A DNA stretch of 35,350 nucleotides from Zhongshania marina (lineage in GTDB: Bacteria; Pseudomonadota; Gammaproteobacteria; Pseudomonadales; Spongiibacteraceae), in assembly GCF_002915595.1 (NCBI RefSeq), contig NZ_PQGG01000027.1:1-35350 (forward strand), given 5' to 3'. The notes beneath the pieces are model-generated. The model ran no database searches and was not told the DNA's origin. It worked only from the letters and a program-made list of their open reading frames with translations. This document shows positions 18,191 to 26,681 of the stretch, in pieces. The first letter of the stretch is position 1, and the number at the start of each line of letters is the position of its first letter. A program made the translations under genes and the position numbers.

Positions 18191-19444
18191 ATGTTTGCCT
18201 TAGTAGACTGCAATTCGTTTTACGCATCGTGTGAGCAGATTTTTCGGCCAGACCTGCGCGGCAAGCCCGTTGTTGTGCTCAGTAACAATGATGGGTTTGT
18301 CGTCGCTCGCAGCAAGGAAGCCAAAGACTTAAACATTCCAGATTTAACACTGTACATCAAAGTCGCGCCCATTTTACGTAAACACAAGGTGGCGGTGTTT
18401 AGCAGCAACTATCCGCTATACGGTGATATGTCTTCTAGGGTGATGAGTATCCTGAGGGAGTATTCCCCACAAGTTGAAGTGTATTCCATTGATGAGATGT
18501 TCCTCGAACTTGAGGGAATGAACGAAGACCTCACCCCCTTTGGCCAAACGATTAAAAAGCGTATATGGAAGGAAACCCGTCTTCCAGTCTGTGTTGGCTT
18601 TGGTAGTACAAAGACCTTAGCCAAGGTCGCCAATCACGGCGCCAAGAAAATACCCGCGTTGAATGGCGTTTGCTGGATACAACGTGACGATCAGCGTCAG
18701 TGGCTTCTACAACGAATGCCGGTGAATAAGGTGTGGGGTATTGGTTCACGTATACAACGTAAGCTGAATGAGCTGGACATTAACACCGCATGGGATCTTG
18801 CCACGGCAGATGCCCGTCGTTTGCGCCGGCGTTTCAGTGTGAATTTAGAGCGCACGATCGCAGAGCTGAATGGCGAAGCATGTTATGCGTTGGAGGAAGT
18901 TCCACCCGCCAAAAAGCAGATTTATTGTACGAGGGGTTTTGGCGTTAAAGCGGTTTCATTGCCACCGATTATTGAAGCTATTTCACTATACGCTAGTCGC
19001 GCAGCGGAGAAGCTAAGAGAGCAGTCGCATCTAGCAACAACACTGCATGTTTTCATTCAAACCAGCCCCTACGACCGGCAATACTATAGTCGCAGTACGG
19101 TTGTGCAATTGCCTTATCCCACCGACGATACCCGCATTATTTCGCGGTATGCGCAGTACGCCGCTAAGTCGCTTTACCTAGAAGGTTATAGTTACCTCAA
19201 AGCTGGCGTCGGTATTATCGAAATGGTGGATCGCAAGTTTCTGCAAAGCGATTTGTTTTCCAGTGGCCAGGCTGGTGACACTGACAAATTGATGAGCCTG
19301 CTTGATGGTATCAATCGACGATTTGGTAGAGACACATTACAGCTTGCTGGCGAAGGTGTTCAAAAAAAGTGGTACATGCGGCAGGCTTATCGGTCACCGT
19401 CCTATACTACGCGTATTTCAGACTTGCCCATCGTGAATATTTAA
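18191..19444 (+). CDS. umuC: UmuC-like Y-family DNA polymerase
   Basis: A 417-residue error-prone polymerase. The start at 18191 is chosen (MFALVDCNSFYASCE) because the metal-binding Asp must lie within the first ten residues; the open frame extends upstream into umuD. Motifs: DCNSFYASCE, VVLSNNDGFVVARS, YSIDEMFLELEG (catalytic Asp-Glu), VCVGFGSTKTLAKVAN and the thumb helix-hairpin-helix (VWGIGSRIQRKL). The C-terminal DUF4113-like tail ends near SDLPIVNI. With UmuD' it does translesion synthesis past DNA damage and raises mutation. It is co-transcribed with umuD under LexA. Confidence 0.96.
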   Translation: MFALVDCNSFYASCEQIFRPDLRGKPVVVLSNNDGFVVARSKEAKDLNIPDLTLYIKVAPILRKHKVAVFSSNYPLYGDMSSRVMSILREYSPQVEVYSIDEMFLELEGMNEDLTPFGQTIKKRIWKETRLPVCVGFGSTKTLAKVANHGAKKIPALNGVCWIQRDDQRQWLLQRMPVNKVWGIGSRIQRKLNELDINTAWDLATADARRLRRRFSVNLERTIAELNGEACYALEEVPPAKKQIYCTRGFGVKAVSLPPIIEAISLYASRAAEKLREQSHLATTLHVFIQTSPYDRQYYSRSTVVQLPYPTDDTRIISRYAQYAAKSLYLEGYSYLKAGVGIIEMVDRKFLQSDLFSSGQAGDTDKLMSLLDGINRRFGRDTLQLAGEGVQKKWYMRQAYRSPSYTTRISDLPIVNI

Positions 19445-19478
19445 TGAAGTTAAATTCTCAGACCTACCATTACGTAAA

Positions 19479-19844
19479 TCAATCAGAGGTCTTGCAGGTA
19501 AAAACACAGGAAATGTGTGAATCTATAATTCTTTTAACGCTAAAATCAATATAAAAACTGTTTCTTTGTGAGTCATGTTTTACAGAGCATTGGGCAATCC
19601 CGCTTAACGATAACAGCCCAGTCATGTAACACATTTCATATTTATTTTGGGGCATATCAATCACGCAATGCCGATCATCTTTGAATTCTTGGGTTACAAC
19701 TTCTAAGTTAGGGACAAAGGGTACTGTTCGGGTAGAGCATTTACCCTTGGTGCTCATATGACCTTCAAAGCTCTGGAATATAGGCCCAGAAATAGCTGAA
19801 TGAGGGATGAATAAAATTAAAAAAATGAGAGTTTGTTGCTTCAC
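19479..19844 (-). CDS. Small secreted Cys-containing protein
   Basis: A 121-residue protein with a clear Sec signal (KQQTLIFLILFIPHSAISG, cleavage near residue 19). The mature part has seven Cys (KCSTRT, DRHCVID, YEMCYM, AQCSVK, HISCVFTC), which suggests disulfides in the periplasm. No family recognised. It follows the small gene at 19861-20124 by 16 nt and is probably its operon partner. It converges with umuC. Confidence 0.6.
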   Translation of the reverse strand: MKQQTLIFLILFIPHSAISGPIFQSFEGHMSTKGKCSTRTVPFVPNLEVVTQEFKDDRHCVIDMPQNKYEMCYMTGLLSLSGIAQCSVKHDSQRNSFYIDFSVKRIIDSHISCVFTCKTSD

Positions 19845-19860
19845 GTTGTCTTCCTTTCAA

Positions 19861-20124
19861 CTATTTTAACTTTTTATAAGCATCTCGTACTAATTTTTGC
19901 TCTGGAGAAAGCTCTGGTTTCGATGGTGATTGCATGACTACCTTTTTCCATGTTGGGTTTGGATAGCTTGTCTTTTGTTCGGGGTATCTTTTCAGCCCTT
20001 GAGTCCAGCCCCTTTCATAATCGTTCCAATCTTGTGAGCTCTTAGGGAATGGGTTGTGGTAGGAATCAGGGTGACGCAAATAGTCATTGCGTCCGAGTTC
20101 GTATGCGTCGCTATGTACTGCCAT
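19861..20124 (-). CDS. Small RMF/CrpP-like protein
   Basis: An 87-residue basic protein. The segment AYELGRNDYLR, then NPFPKSSQDWNDYERGWTQG matches the A..G......CPY......W..GW layout of ribosome modulation factor and the related CrpP proteins, with Asn-Pro-Phe replacing Cys-Pro-Tyr. The C-terminal tail (SPEQKLVRDAYKKLK) is an extra helix. AAGGAAGGG lies upstream of the ATG at 20124. RMF dimerises ribosomes in stationary phase and CrpP was reported in quinolone tolerance; neither role can be claimed here. Membership by motif only. Confidence 0.5.
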   Translation of the reverse strand: MAVHSDAYELGRNDYLRHPDSYHNPFPKSSQDWNDYERGWTQGLKRYPEQKTSYPNPTWKKVVMQSPSKPELSPEQKLVRDAYKKLK

Positions 20125-20264
20125 TTTCCCTTCCTTGCTGTCTATGTGCGGTTGAATACTGCCAGTGTACCTAAAAAAATTGAAAATGCCTGTTGAGGTG
20201 GCTTAAACCGGTGTTTCAACGGCCGGTTTGGGCAGCGGTGGTGATTTAAAATGGTCTCTCAATC

Positions 20265-20654
20265 ATGATGTGCGAGAAAAGAATGCCGAAGGCCCTATTT
20301 TTCGATCCCCACAAAACAGACGCTCGCGCGCAAGAAGCGATTCAGTTGGTAGATGACGTCGTGAGCTTTTTAACCAGTGCGCAGATGTACCTGTCGCCGG
20401 TAGTTGCCGCCGATCTAGAGCGCCAATATGTGCGGGGATTTACTGATCCAATCCCTGGTGAGTCCTACATTGCCTCCTGGACATCCATTTTGGAGATGTT
20501 CGATCTGCCGCAAATAAACCTCTGCAATGGCAAGTTCGTCGGATCTAAGTCTGAGAGGCTAGCTCTGGCCTTGGAGTTCAGGTCTCGGCGGGGCGCGTTT
20601 GTACGGGAGTGTAGAATATTGCGGCTTGAGCATGGCCTACCAACAAAAGTGTAA
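20265..20654 (+). CDS. Unknown protein, 129 residues
   Basis: Soluble, with no signal or membrane helix. N-terminus KALFFDPHKTDARAQEAIQLVDDVVSFL, middle SPVVAADLERQYVRGFTDPIPGESYIASW, C-terminus basic (LEFRSRRGAFVRECRILRLEHG). Three Met candidates (20265, 20268, 20283) leave the first residue open. I see no known family. It stands alone, divergent from the RMF-like gene and about 50 nt before the left arm of the long inverted repeat. Confidence 0.55.
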   Translation: MMCEKRMPKALFFDPHKTDARAQEAIQLVDDVVSFLTSAQMYLSPVVAADLERQYVRGFTDPIPGESYIASWTSILEMFDLPQINLCNGKFVGSKSERLALALEFRSRRGAFVRECRILRLEHGLPTKV

Positions 20655-20704
20655 TCCACCAGGATCGATAATGGCGGTACCGGATGTCAGCACGTAAAGG
20701 TTGT

Positions 20705-20984
20705 CAATTTATACCCTACCTGACGAGGAGACCTGACACAGAAGGCGCTCTGCTCTACCCCTGTGCCACCACCTCATTCTGTGGTTCCTATACTTAAATT
20801 TCGGTTTCTCCCGAAAGCCTGCGCCCCATGCAACTGTTCGCCCAAGCCCGTGCGCGGGCCGAGGAAACAGGAGGAAAATTAAGGAAAGAAAAGGAAAAAA
20901 TAGGCTGGCCAGGGTGGGGATCACTGCGAGGGTTGGAGGTGCTACTGGGGGTTGGGTATACCTTTTCAGGTAGGGTATAAATTG
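20705..20984. repeat. 19-bp perfect inverted repeat spaced 242 bp, upstream of parB
   Basis: The left arm CAATTTATACCCTACCTGA (20705-20723) and right arm TCAGGTAGGGTATAAATTG (20966-20984) are exact reverse complements. Next to the right arm, GGGTATA occurs twice (20954-20960 and 20973-20979), with GGTATACC a palindrome at 20955-20962. The interior has no gene; it holds a GC-rich patch with imperfect symmetry and a purine tract at about 20869-20905. Placement 160 nt before a ParB-family gene suggests a partition/operator locus (parS-like) or the ends of a small mobile unit. Confidence 0.6.
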
Positions 20985-21074
20985 CAGGTTTAGACATAGT
21001 TAAAATAGCGGGAATGTCCGAGTAAGACCTGAAAAATAATCTATAAAAATAGCCCTTTAATTGCCTTTCTTGGG

Positions 21075-21106
21075 GTTGCTGGTTTTGGAATCCGTGTGAT
21101 TCTGGA
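21075..21106 (+). promoter_or_regulatory. Shared promoter element, site E
   Basis: Plus strand GTTGCTGGTTTTGGAAT, then CCGTGTGATTCTGG, about 65 nt upstream of parB. This is the only plus-strand copy and shows that the element follows gene orientation, as a promoter or activator site should. Confidence 0.5.
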
Positions 21107-21146
21107 TGTACCAACACACACCAAAAGCATCAAAAGGAAATCTAAA

Positions 21147-22958
21147 ATGGAAACGAATATCTCACTCGGTAATTTAAGAATGTCACCCAAAAACGTTCGC
21201 GTTGTGTCAGCGAATAAGGAGCTAGATAAGCGGCTGATCGCCTCTCTAGCTGCGCATGGGGTTCTACAGAATCTCGTGGTTATCCCTGTAGAGGGAGAGG
21301 AAGACTTTTTCGAGGTCGTGGCCGGTGGGCGGCGACTCGCGGCTCTCAATATTCTTCTGAATGAAGGCAGCATTGCCAACGATTACCCTGTGCCCTGTAA
21401 AATTAAAGATGCCGCCAATGCGACTGAATACAGCATTGCCGAGAACATGAAAGCCGATATGCACCCTGCGGATTTGTTTATTTCATTCAAGTCGCTGATT
21501 GACCAAGGCCGCACGGCCAAAGATATTTCTGTCCGGTTTGGACGGTCACAAAAGGATGTGAAGCAAATTTTACGGCTCGCGGATGTGTCCCCCCTGATTT
21601 TTGAAGCCTACCGGAAAGATGAAATCGACCTCGATGTGGTTATGGCATTCACCGTGACCGACGATCTTGATAAGCAGGAATCGGTTTACCGCGATATGGC
21701 TGGTCGCTACATGAACGCGCACAGCGTGAAATCTCGACTGGTGAATACGTCGCTGACGGATAAATCAGCCGTGGCACGATTTGTCTCGATCAAAGCCTAT
21801 GAAAAAGAAGGCGGATCGGTGAGCTGCGATCTGTTTGACGAGGTGAAGTACATCGATGACGCTGAGCTAATGGAAAGATTGGCCACGGAGAAAATGACCG
21901 GCATTGCAGAGGTAGTCAAAGGTGAGGGCTGGAAGTGGGTTGAAACTACCCTGACAAGCTGGATGGATGTTCGTGCGCAGCGCACAGATGGCGAGCTGAA
22001 GGATGTCCCAGCTGAACTAACTCAAAAGCTGGATACGGCTAAATCGGAGTTGGAAGCACTTTCAAAAGCAGTCTACGACGAGGAAGACGAAGATAAGCTC
22101 GATGCTCTTTGGGAAAAAGAATCCGAGTTGGAACAGGCCGTAGAAACCCTAGAAGAAGAACTCAACAACTATCGGGTTTTCACGGATGAACAGAAAGCTA
22201 TTTCCGGTGCGGTTATCACTCTCTCCGGCAACGGAACACCCGACATCACGTATGGCTACGTTCGTGCAGGAGACATGCCCAAGCCTGCAAACTTAGCAGG
22301 ATCACATTCAGTCGCGTCCACAGAGTTGGAAACTGATCCTGATGACGGCATCACTTTGAGTAATGCGCTGCGCACAGATTTGGCGAATTACGAATTGCTG
22401 TCGATCCGAAGTGTTTTAATGTCCAAGCCGGATTTGTGTTTTGATTTGAGCGCATTCACTCTCGCAAAATCTGTGCTGAGTTTCGGGTATTACTCTCGCG
22501 CTTCCAGCTTATCGATCAATATCGCTGAAATGTCGGCAACTAAGGACATTGAAGAAACAAAAGCGGCTAAGGCGATCTTTGAGGCGAAGGAAAAGTTAAA
22601 CCTTTCATGGCTGGATGGTGAGTCCGACCTGGATATGTTTACTAATTTTCAAATGTTAAGCCGGACAGACAAGAAAGCAATTCATGCCTTTTGTGTCGCC
22701 GCGTCGCTAACCTCCAGTGGTAACGATATTGTCCAAAGTCTAGCAGAGCAAATGAAGTTCAATCTGGCCGATCACTGGCAACCGACCAAAGAGAACTATT
22801 TCAACCGGATTAAGAAGGACGACATCCTGCTAATTGCGAAAGACCTCAAAGGCGAGGAGTTTGCCACGCAGTACGGTGGTGCTAAGAAGGGGGATTTGGC
22901 TGGACTGGTGGCTGAACTGGACGAAGTGAAGGGCTGGGTGCCGCAGGCGATGCACTGA
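21147..22958 (+). CDS. parB: ParB/Spo0J-family DNA-binding protein
   Basis: A 603-residue ParB-family protein. The N-terminal ParB/sulfiredoxin-like domain shows LGNLRMSPKNVRV, GVLQNLVVIPV, VAGGRRLAAL and IAENMKADMHPADLFISF (residues 6-115), then the helix-turn-helix region (GRTAKDISVRFGRSQKDVKQILRLADVSP). Residues about 285-345 form an acidic coiled coil (LDALWEKESELEQAVETLEEEL). The long C-terminal part is unassigned. There is no ParA ATPase beside it, so it may serve as a transcriptional or maintenance factor and not a classical partition protein. ATG at 21147 with AAAAGGAAAT upstream; an upstream in-frame ATG at 21096 would run through the promoter element. Confidence 0.9.
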   Translation: METNISLGNLRMSPKNVRVVSANKELDKRLIASLAAHGVLQNLVVIPVEGEEDFFEVVAGGRRLAALNILLNEGSIANDYPVPCKIKDAANATEYSIAENMKADMHPADLFISFKSLIDQGRTAKDISVRFGRSQKDVKQILRLADVSPLIFEAYRKDEIDLDVVMAFTVTDDLDKQESVYRDMAGRYMNAHSVKSRLVNTSLTDKSAVARFVSIKAYEKEGGSVSCDLFDEVKYIDDAELMERLATEKMTGIAEVVKGEGWKWVETTLTSWMDVRAQRTDGELKDVPAELTQKLDTAKSELEALSKAVYDEEDEDKLDALWEKESELEQAVETLEEELNNYRVFTDEQKAISGAVITLSGNGTPDITYGYVRAGDMPKPANLAGSHSVASTELETDPDDGITLSNALRTDLANYELLSIRSVLMSKPDLCFDLSAFTLAKSVLSFGYYSRASSLSINIAEMSATKDIEETKAAKAIFEAKEKLNLSWLDGESDLDMFTNFQMLSRTDKKAIHAFCVAASLTSSGNDIVQSLAEQMKFNLADHWQPTKENYFNRIKKDDILLIAKDLKGEEFATQYGGAKKGDLAGLVAELDEVKGWVPQAMH

Positions 22959-22979
22959 AATAAAGGGATCACGGGCTAT

Positions 22980-23002
22980 GCGTCGGGGGGCTCCCTCGGC
23001 GC
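22980..23002 (+). terminator. Rho-independent terminator after parB
   Basis: A 10-bp stem (GCGTCGGGGG with CCCTCGGCGC, two G-U pairs) and a GCT loop, followed by TTTTCTC, 21 nt after the parB stop. Classic intrinsic terminator geometry. Confidence 0.82.
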
Positions 23003-23154
23003 TTTTCTCAGTATCAATAAAGTGCAATTTATCGGCAGTTAAGTGGTGTTTATACTCTATAAATATAGGGATAAATGCTAAAATATGGGCTTGCTTAATG
23101 TGTCTTACAGGGACAGTGAAAGCTGAATCCGCAAAGCCGCTTCAGGGAGGTAAT

Positions 23155-24033
23155 ATGTCAACCGAGAATCGCGCAGACCCCGCCAATGTTATGTTGCTAC
23201 GCGGTGTCTACCACCGCCTGCTTGAAGCCCAATCGCGGGCAATAACCACGATCATGGACGACGCCCGTGGCGATGACCCTTACCCTTGCTTTGCCCCCCT
23301 CCCCTCTGGCCAGCATAGCTGGGAGGCTCGATTTGCCCTTGCCAATTCGATTAAGGATGTCTTCGATGCAATTCCAAGCGATGGCCAAAAACTGCCCTCA
23401 GGGTTGCTTTGCGCTTCCCCTGAAAGTATTGAGGCGATCACCGAATTAAACAATGCCAAAACAGCCCTGCAAGCTGCCGTCGCTACAATTAAATCGTCTG
23501 GGTCGGACGATAAAGAGAAAGTGAATCAGCGGGTGCAAGAGCTTAAACGGACAATGAAAGAAGTCGGGTTTGCGGCTGCTGATCTGAAGCGGGTGTACGC
23601 GAAAATCCGCATCTTGGGGTCGGACATTTATCGAGTGGGCTGGACTTGGGGGGTGAATCACCGCACCTATAAGCCTATTGATACCGAAGTTCTTGAGCGC
23701 CGATTGCAGGGTCTGGAAAGGGACGATCCAGCCGCTGCGGAATTGGCTAGGACTCGCTTGATTAGCTTTGATGAACCGCGCCCCGCCACGCTTTTCGCGC
23801 TGCCAGATCAGCTGAGGGTAAATTACGGCTATATCGTGGATGGAAAGCGAAAGAACAAGGGATTGCCGGTTTCTGGTGTCGTGGTCGTACAGCAAAAGGC
23901 GCTGCCAAAGATCAAATGGAGGGATCGCGATTCCCATAAAACTCAGGAAAATCCCAGAGAGCCGAAAGGGGGGTTTCGCAAGGAACTGCTGCCGGGATGG
24001 GGGGTGTACTACGATGCAAGCCGACCACTTTGA
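23155..24033 (+). CDS. Possible Tus/Ter-binding-like replication terminus protein
   Basis: A 292-residue protein starting at the ATG at 23155 behind GGGAGG; an upstream extension of the frame runs through the terminator and is rejected. Helical N-terminal half, then VGWTWGVNHRTYKPIDTEVLERRLQGL and a basic strand-rich end (LRVNYGYIVDGKRKNKGLPVSGVVVVQQKALPKIKWRDRD). The arrangement recalls the Ter-binding (Tus) family, which blocks replication forks in one direction, and Tus-like proteins occur on integrative elements. Similarity is weak by eye, so the name is tentative. It is first in a run of four overlapping genes. Confidence 0.45.
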   Translation: MSTENRADPANVMLLRGVYHRLLEAQSRAITTIMDDARGDDPYPCFAPLPSGQHSWEARFALANSIKDVFDAIPSDGQKLPSGLLCASPESIEAITELNNAKTALQAAVATIKSSGSDDKEKVNQRVQELKRTMKEVGFAAADLKRVYAKIRILGSDIYRVGWTWGVNHRTYKPIDTEVLERRLQGLERDDPAAAELARTRLISFDEPRPATLFALPDQLRVNYGYIVDGKRKNKGLPVSGVVVVQQKALPKIKWRDRDSHKTQENPREPKGGFRKELLPGWGVYYDASRPL

Positions 24034-24496
24034 TAAAGAAATCTATGGCCGAAAAGCAAAGTGCTTCGGGCGCAATGCAGCTTTGACCGTCGAATCCACT
24101 CCTCTCCTAGTCCAAGGGGTTGCCGCTGGCTCTACCGTCAACCTGGAGCTGGCAAGAAGGTCAGGAGAAGGTTTCGACTGGAAGGGGAAGTTGGTCATTC
24201 AGCTCAGTGAAGACGAGCTGGCCGCATTTGCCTGTGTACTGCTGGGGTATTTGCCGAAATTCAAGTTTTCTCGCCCCGGTAAAGGGATTGAAGTTGAACG
24301 CCAGCCGGAGAGGATATTTATCAAAGGCACTGCTGGTGCCGGTCTTATTTACGCCCTTCCGCTCCCTGCGGGACGGGTTTTCGCTGTGTCCACGCTGGTC
24401 ATTGGTCAGCTTCAGGCACATTTTGATACAGCCGACACACAAGTCGTTCTCGCGTCACTTCGCGGAGCGGCAGGATTATTGAGGACTAATACATAA
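24014..24496 (+). CDS. Unknown protein, 160 residues
   Basis: Overlaps the Tus-like gene by 20 nt and the next gene by 1 nt (TAATG), so it is translationally coupled. Predicted strand-rich core (LTVESTPLLVQGVAAGSTVNLELARR, WKGKLVIQLSEDELAAFACVLLGYLPKFKF, AGLIYALPLPAGRVFAVSTLVIGQL) without a signal. The compact beta pattern with basic patches would fit a nucleic-acid or ssDNA-binding fold, but that is only an impression. No family recognised. Confidence 0.65.
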   Translation: MQADHFDKEIYGRKAKCFGRNAALTVESTPLLVQGVAAGSTVNLELARRSGEGFDWKGKLVIQLSEDELAAFACVLLGYLPKFKFSRPGKGIEVERQPERIFIKGTAGAGLIYALPLPAGRVFAVSTLVIGQLQAHFDTADTQVVLASLRGAAGLLRTNT

Positions 24497-25104
24497 TGGA
24501 ATATTCGCCACTGTTTCGATCGTACCCCCTGGACGAGGAAGTGCTGAGCCAAGAGGTTCGCGCCGGGATGTCCACCCTGGTTCACACAACAACACTACCA
24601 TTCGCTTTCGCGATTCTTGATTCCCGAAGAATTGGTGGCAATGACCCTACCAGTCAGGCTTCTTTTGGAGTGAAACACCTACCAAGAGTGGATCTTGCCC
24701 GTTATCAAGAGGCCTCGTTGTACTTTGATTGGCTCGGTGCCCACGAGGTTATGGAGTCTGGCGATTGGCTGGATTATAGCTACTGGCCGTGTCCGCCAGA
24801 AAGCGAGACCGCGTATCACATCAAAACTCAGGAAGCGCTTTCTGACGGGTATTGGCAGTCCAACGTCTATAAAGCAGATAAAAGCTTGGTTTTCAGGGAG
24901 GCTCGCCTAGTCGCGGATCAACCCCAGAAGTTCGGAAAATGGCAAGACCGCCTGCCCAACTCACTGCTATCCATGATCGATTCCGACTATGCTGAATACA
25001 AAAAGCGGCTAGGAATCGTCGATGAGTTAAATTCTCATCATGGATTGAACGTCTCTGTGTGTTCGGATGCTTTTGATTGGCCAGTCGCACCGGGTGCCAA
25101 ATGA
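24496..25104 (+). CDS. Unknown protein, 202 residues
   Basis: Third gene of the overlapping operon. Soluble; contains TTLPFAFAILDSRRIGGNDP, a Trp/Tyr-rich middle (ASLYFDWLGAHEVMESGDWLDYSYWPCPPESE) and LPNSLLSMIDSDYAEYKKRLG. No signal, membrane segment or motif that I can name. Start ATG shares bases with the preceding stop and its stop shares ATGA with the next gene. Confidence 0.65.
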   Translation: MEYSPLFRSYPLDEEVLSQEVRAGMSTLVHTTTLPFAFAILDSRRIGGNDPTSQASFGVKHLPRVDLARYQEASLYFDWLGAHEVMESGDWLDYSYWPCPPESETAYHIKTQEALSDGYWQSNVYKADKSLVFREARLVADQPQKFGKWQDRLPNSLLSMIDSDYAEYKKRLGIVDELNSHHGLNVSVCSDAFDWPVAPGAK

Positions 25105-25436
25105 GAGCTGCCCCAAAGTATTCCTACACGATCCACTCTATTGGTGGGAAATCAGTGGTGTCGATCATTGACCTGTATTCCGACGAAGAGCCCTCTATGA
25201 CTGTTACCAATGGTGCAGAAGTCGTATTGAAAGAGATTGTTGCGGGTGAGAAGAGATCCTTCAGTTACGCAATTTACAGGGACAGCTCTGGACACTGGGA
25301 CAGGGTGCTGTTGGGTGAAAGTGGCGGATTTATAGGCTTCGCTCCAATACTCCCAGGTTACAACCAAATCTCGAATGAGCGTGAAGCATTGGAGCTGCTG
25401 GCCGTCCAGTGGGTTGAGGGTCAGGTAAGGCATTAG
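25101..25436 (+). CDS. Unknown protein, 111 residues
   Basis: Begins at the ATG of an ATGA overlap with the previous gene (a longer in-frame start at 25077 is less likely). A small protein with predicted beta strands (YSYTIHSIGGKSVVSIIDLY, EVVLKEIVAGEKRSFSYAIYRD) and a closing helix (EREALELLAVQWVEGQVRH). No family recognised. It closes the four-gene operon that starts with the Tus-like gene. Confidence 0.6.
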   Translation: MRAAPKYSYTIHSIGGKSVVSIIDLYSDEEPSMTVTNGAEVVLKEIVAGEKRSFSYAIYRDSSGHWDRVLLGESGGFIGFAPILPGYNQISNEREALELLAVQWVEGQVRH

Positions 25437-25554
25437 TCAAAGCAAACATTTGAAAGTTTACAAAAAATTGGGGGCGGCCGGTTGACCCAACCTTAGCAGT
25501 ATTAGCCCTTCCATCTCGGTATCGTTGGCTTTCGTACTCAAGGAAGCACACGGC

Positions 25555-26316
25555 ATGAACTTCTCCAAATTTCTCCACACCGTCACCCTCGTCGCGCTCG
25601 TCTTACTAGGAACCCAAGTCTACTTCCAGAATGGCAGGATTTTAGCTCTTGAGCAGTCACCTAGCATGGAGGAAACCATTAGTTCCGCTATCGCCCAGGC
25701 TCGTAAAGATGAATATCGCCAAAGGGCCAAAGATAGACTTTCCGGGCTGCGCGAGGCCGCAAAGTTGGCTCCGGAGTACAGCGAAGATGGACTTTTGTAT
25801 GGCCCAGAAGATGCCCGGTTCTCAATCGCAGTTTTCACGGATATTGAATGCCCTTATTGCCGGCAAATGCACGGTGAGGTGAAGCGCGTGGTGGATTCTT
25901 CCAATGGCGCCGTGAACTGGAAAATCCTCCATTTCCCACTCAGCATTCATAATCCGGCTGCAGCTATAGAAGCTCAAGCACTGGAATGTGTAAAGGAAAG
26001 CTACGGCAACAGAACAGCGTGGGCCTTCCTTGATGCCATGATCGCGGGCACGGCCGGCAACGGGAAAGGCATCGAAAACCTTCCTGAATTCGGATCAGAA
26101 ATGGGGCTAAGCAGCCAGGTAATTAAAAATTGCCTGGCATCTGATGCAAACAAGGAGAAAATCAATAGCGACTTTCAGCGGGGTGTGACTGCCGGAATCA
26201 CCGGAACACCTGCTATGCTTATAACCGACAACAGCTCGGGCAAGTCGTCCCTGGTTCGGCAAATGCAGAACGCGCAATCCATCGCACAGGAGATCCAAAA
26301 GCTGATTCAACAATAG
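25555..26316 (+). CDS. Periplasmic DsbA/DsbG-like thioredoxin-fold protein
   Basis: A 253-residue protein with an uncleaved or Sec-type N-terminal hydrophobic segment (residues 9-24) and a helical linker. The thioredoxin-fold domain from about residue 85 has the active site Cys99-Pro-Tyr-Cys102 (FTDIECPYCRQMH), as in DsbA-like oxidases and isomerases (Thioredoxin_4/DSBA families), and a cis-Pro at 219 (GITGTPAML). It would make or rearrange disulfides in the periplasm. Conjugative elements often carry such proteins for pilus or secretion subunits; here it may serve the Cys-rich secreted proteins in this region. The start at 25555 follows AGGAAG. Confidence 0.92.
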   Translation: MNFSKFLHTVTLVALVLLGTQVYFQNGRILALEQSPSMEETISSAIAQARKDEYRQRAKDRLSGLREAAKLAPEYSEDGLLYGPEDARFSIAVFTDIECPYCRQMHGEVKRVVDSSNGAVNWKILHFPLSIHNPAAAIEAQALECVKESYGNRTAWAFLDAMIAGTAGNGKGIENLPEFGSEMGLSSQVIKNCLASDANKEKINSDFQRGVTAGITGTPAMLITDNSSGKSSLVRQMQNAQSIAQEIQKLIQQ

Positions 26317-26321
26317 TTTCA

Positions 26322-26624
26322 GTGACGAGGGACGGTGTGAAAAGAAATTGGGAGCAAGAGCTTACTCGGGTGATCAACGCGGTTTTACTGGCCGCGTTTA
26401 GCTATTCAATCTGGTTGACTGTGTTGCCGCTGATAATTCCACCGGCATCGGCTATTTTTGGAGGAGTGGCCCTTATGATAGGCATCGGAGCTGCCCTGTT
26501 TTCAGCGGATTTCAGCAATTTCAAGGCCGTACCCGCATTCAAGCCTTTACTGGTCGGCGGCCTGATACTTCCTTTCTGGCCAATAGCTCGAATATTCGTG
26601 ATGCCGTTAGTAAATCGGAAATAA
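26322..26624 (+). CDS. Small membrane protein
   Basis: A 100-residue protein, GTG start 5 nt after the DsbA-like stop (a second GTG lies 15 nt later). Three hydrophobic stretches: INAVLLAAFSYSIWLTVLPLII, SAIFGGVALMIGIGAALF and LLVGGLILPFWPIARIF. No family recognised. Spacing implies an operon with the DsbA-like gene, so it may be a helper of envelope redox or conjugation. Confidence 0.65.
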   Translation: MTRDGVKRNWEQELTRVINAVLLAAFSYSIWLTVLPLIIPPASAIFGGVALMIGIGAALFSADFSNFKAVPAFKPLLVGGLILPFWPIARIFVMPLVNRK

Positions 26625-26681
26625 TGGCAGAACTAGAAAAGATGCAAGTAATAGAAATTTACTCATAGGCTGAAGCGGTTG

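Noticed and set aside
22978-23154. Upstream extension of the Tus-like gene
   Set aside because: It reads through the parB terminator hairpin; the ATG at 23155 has a strong ribosome site.
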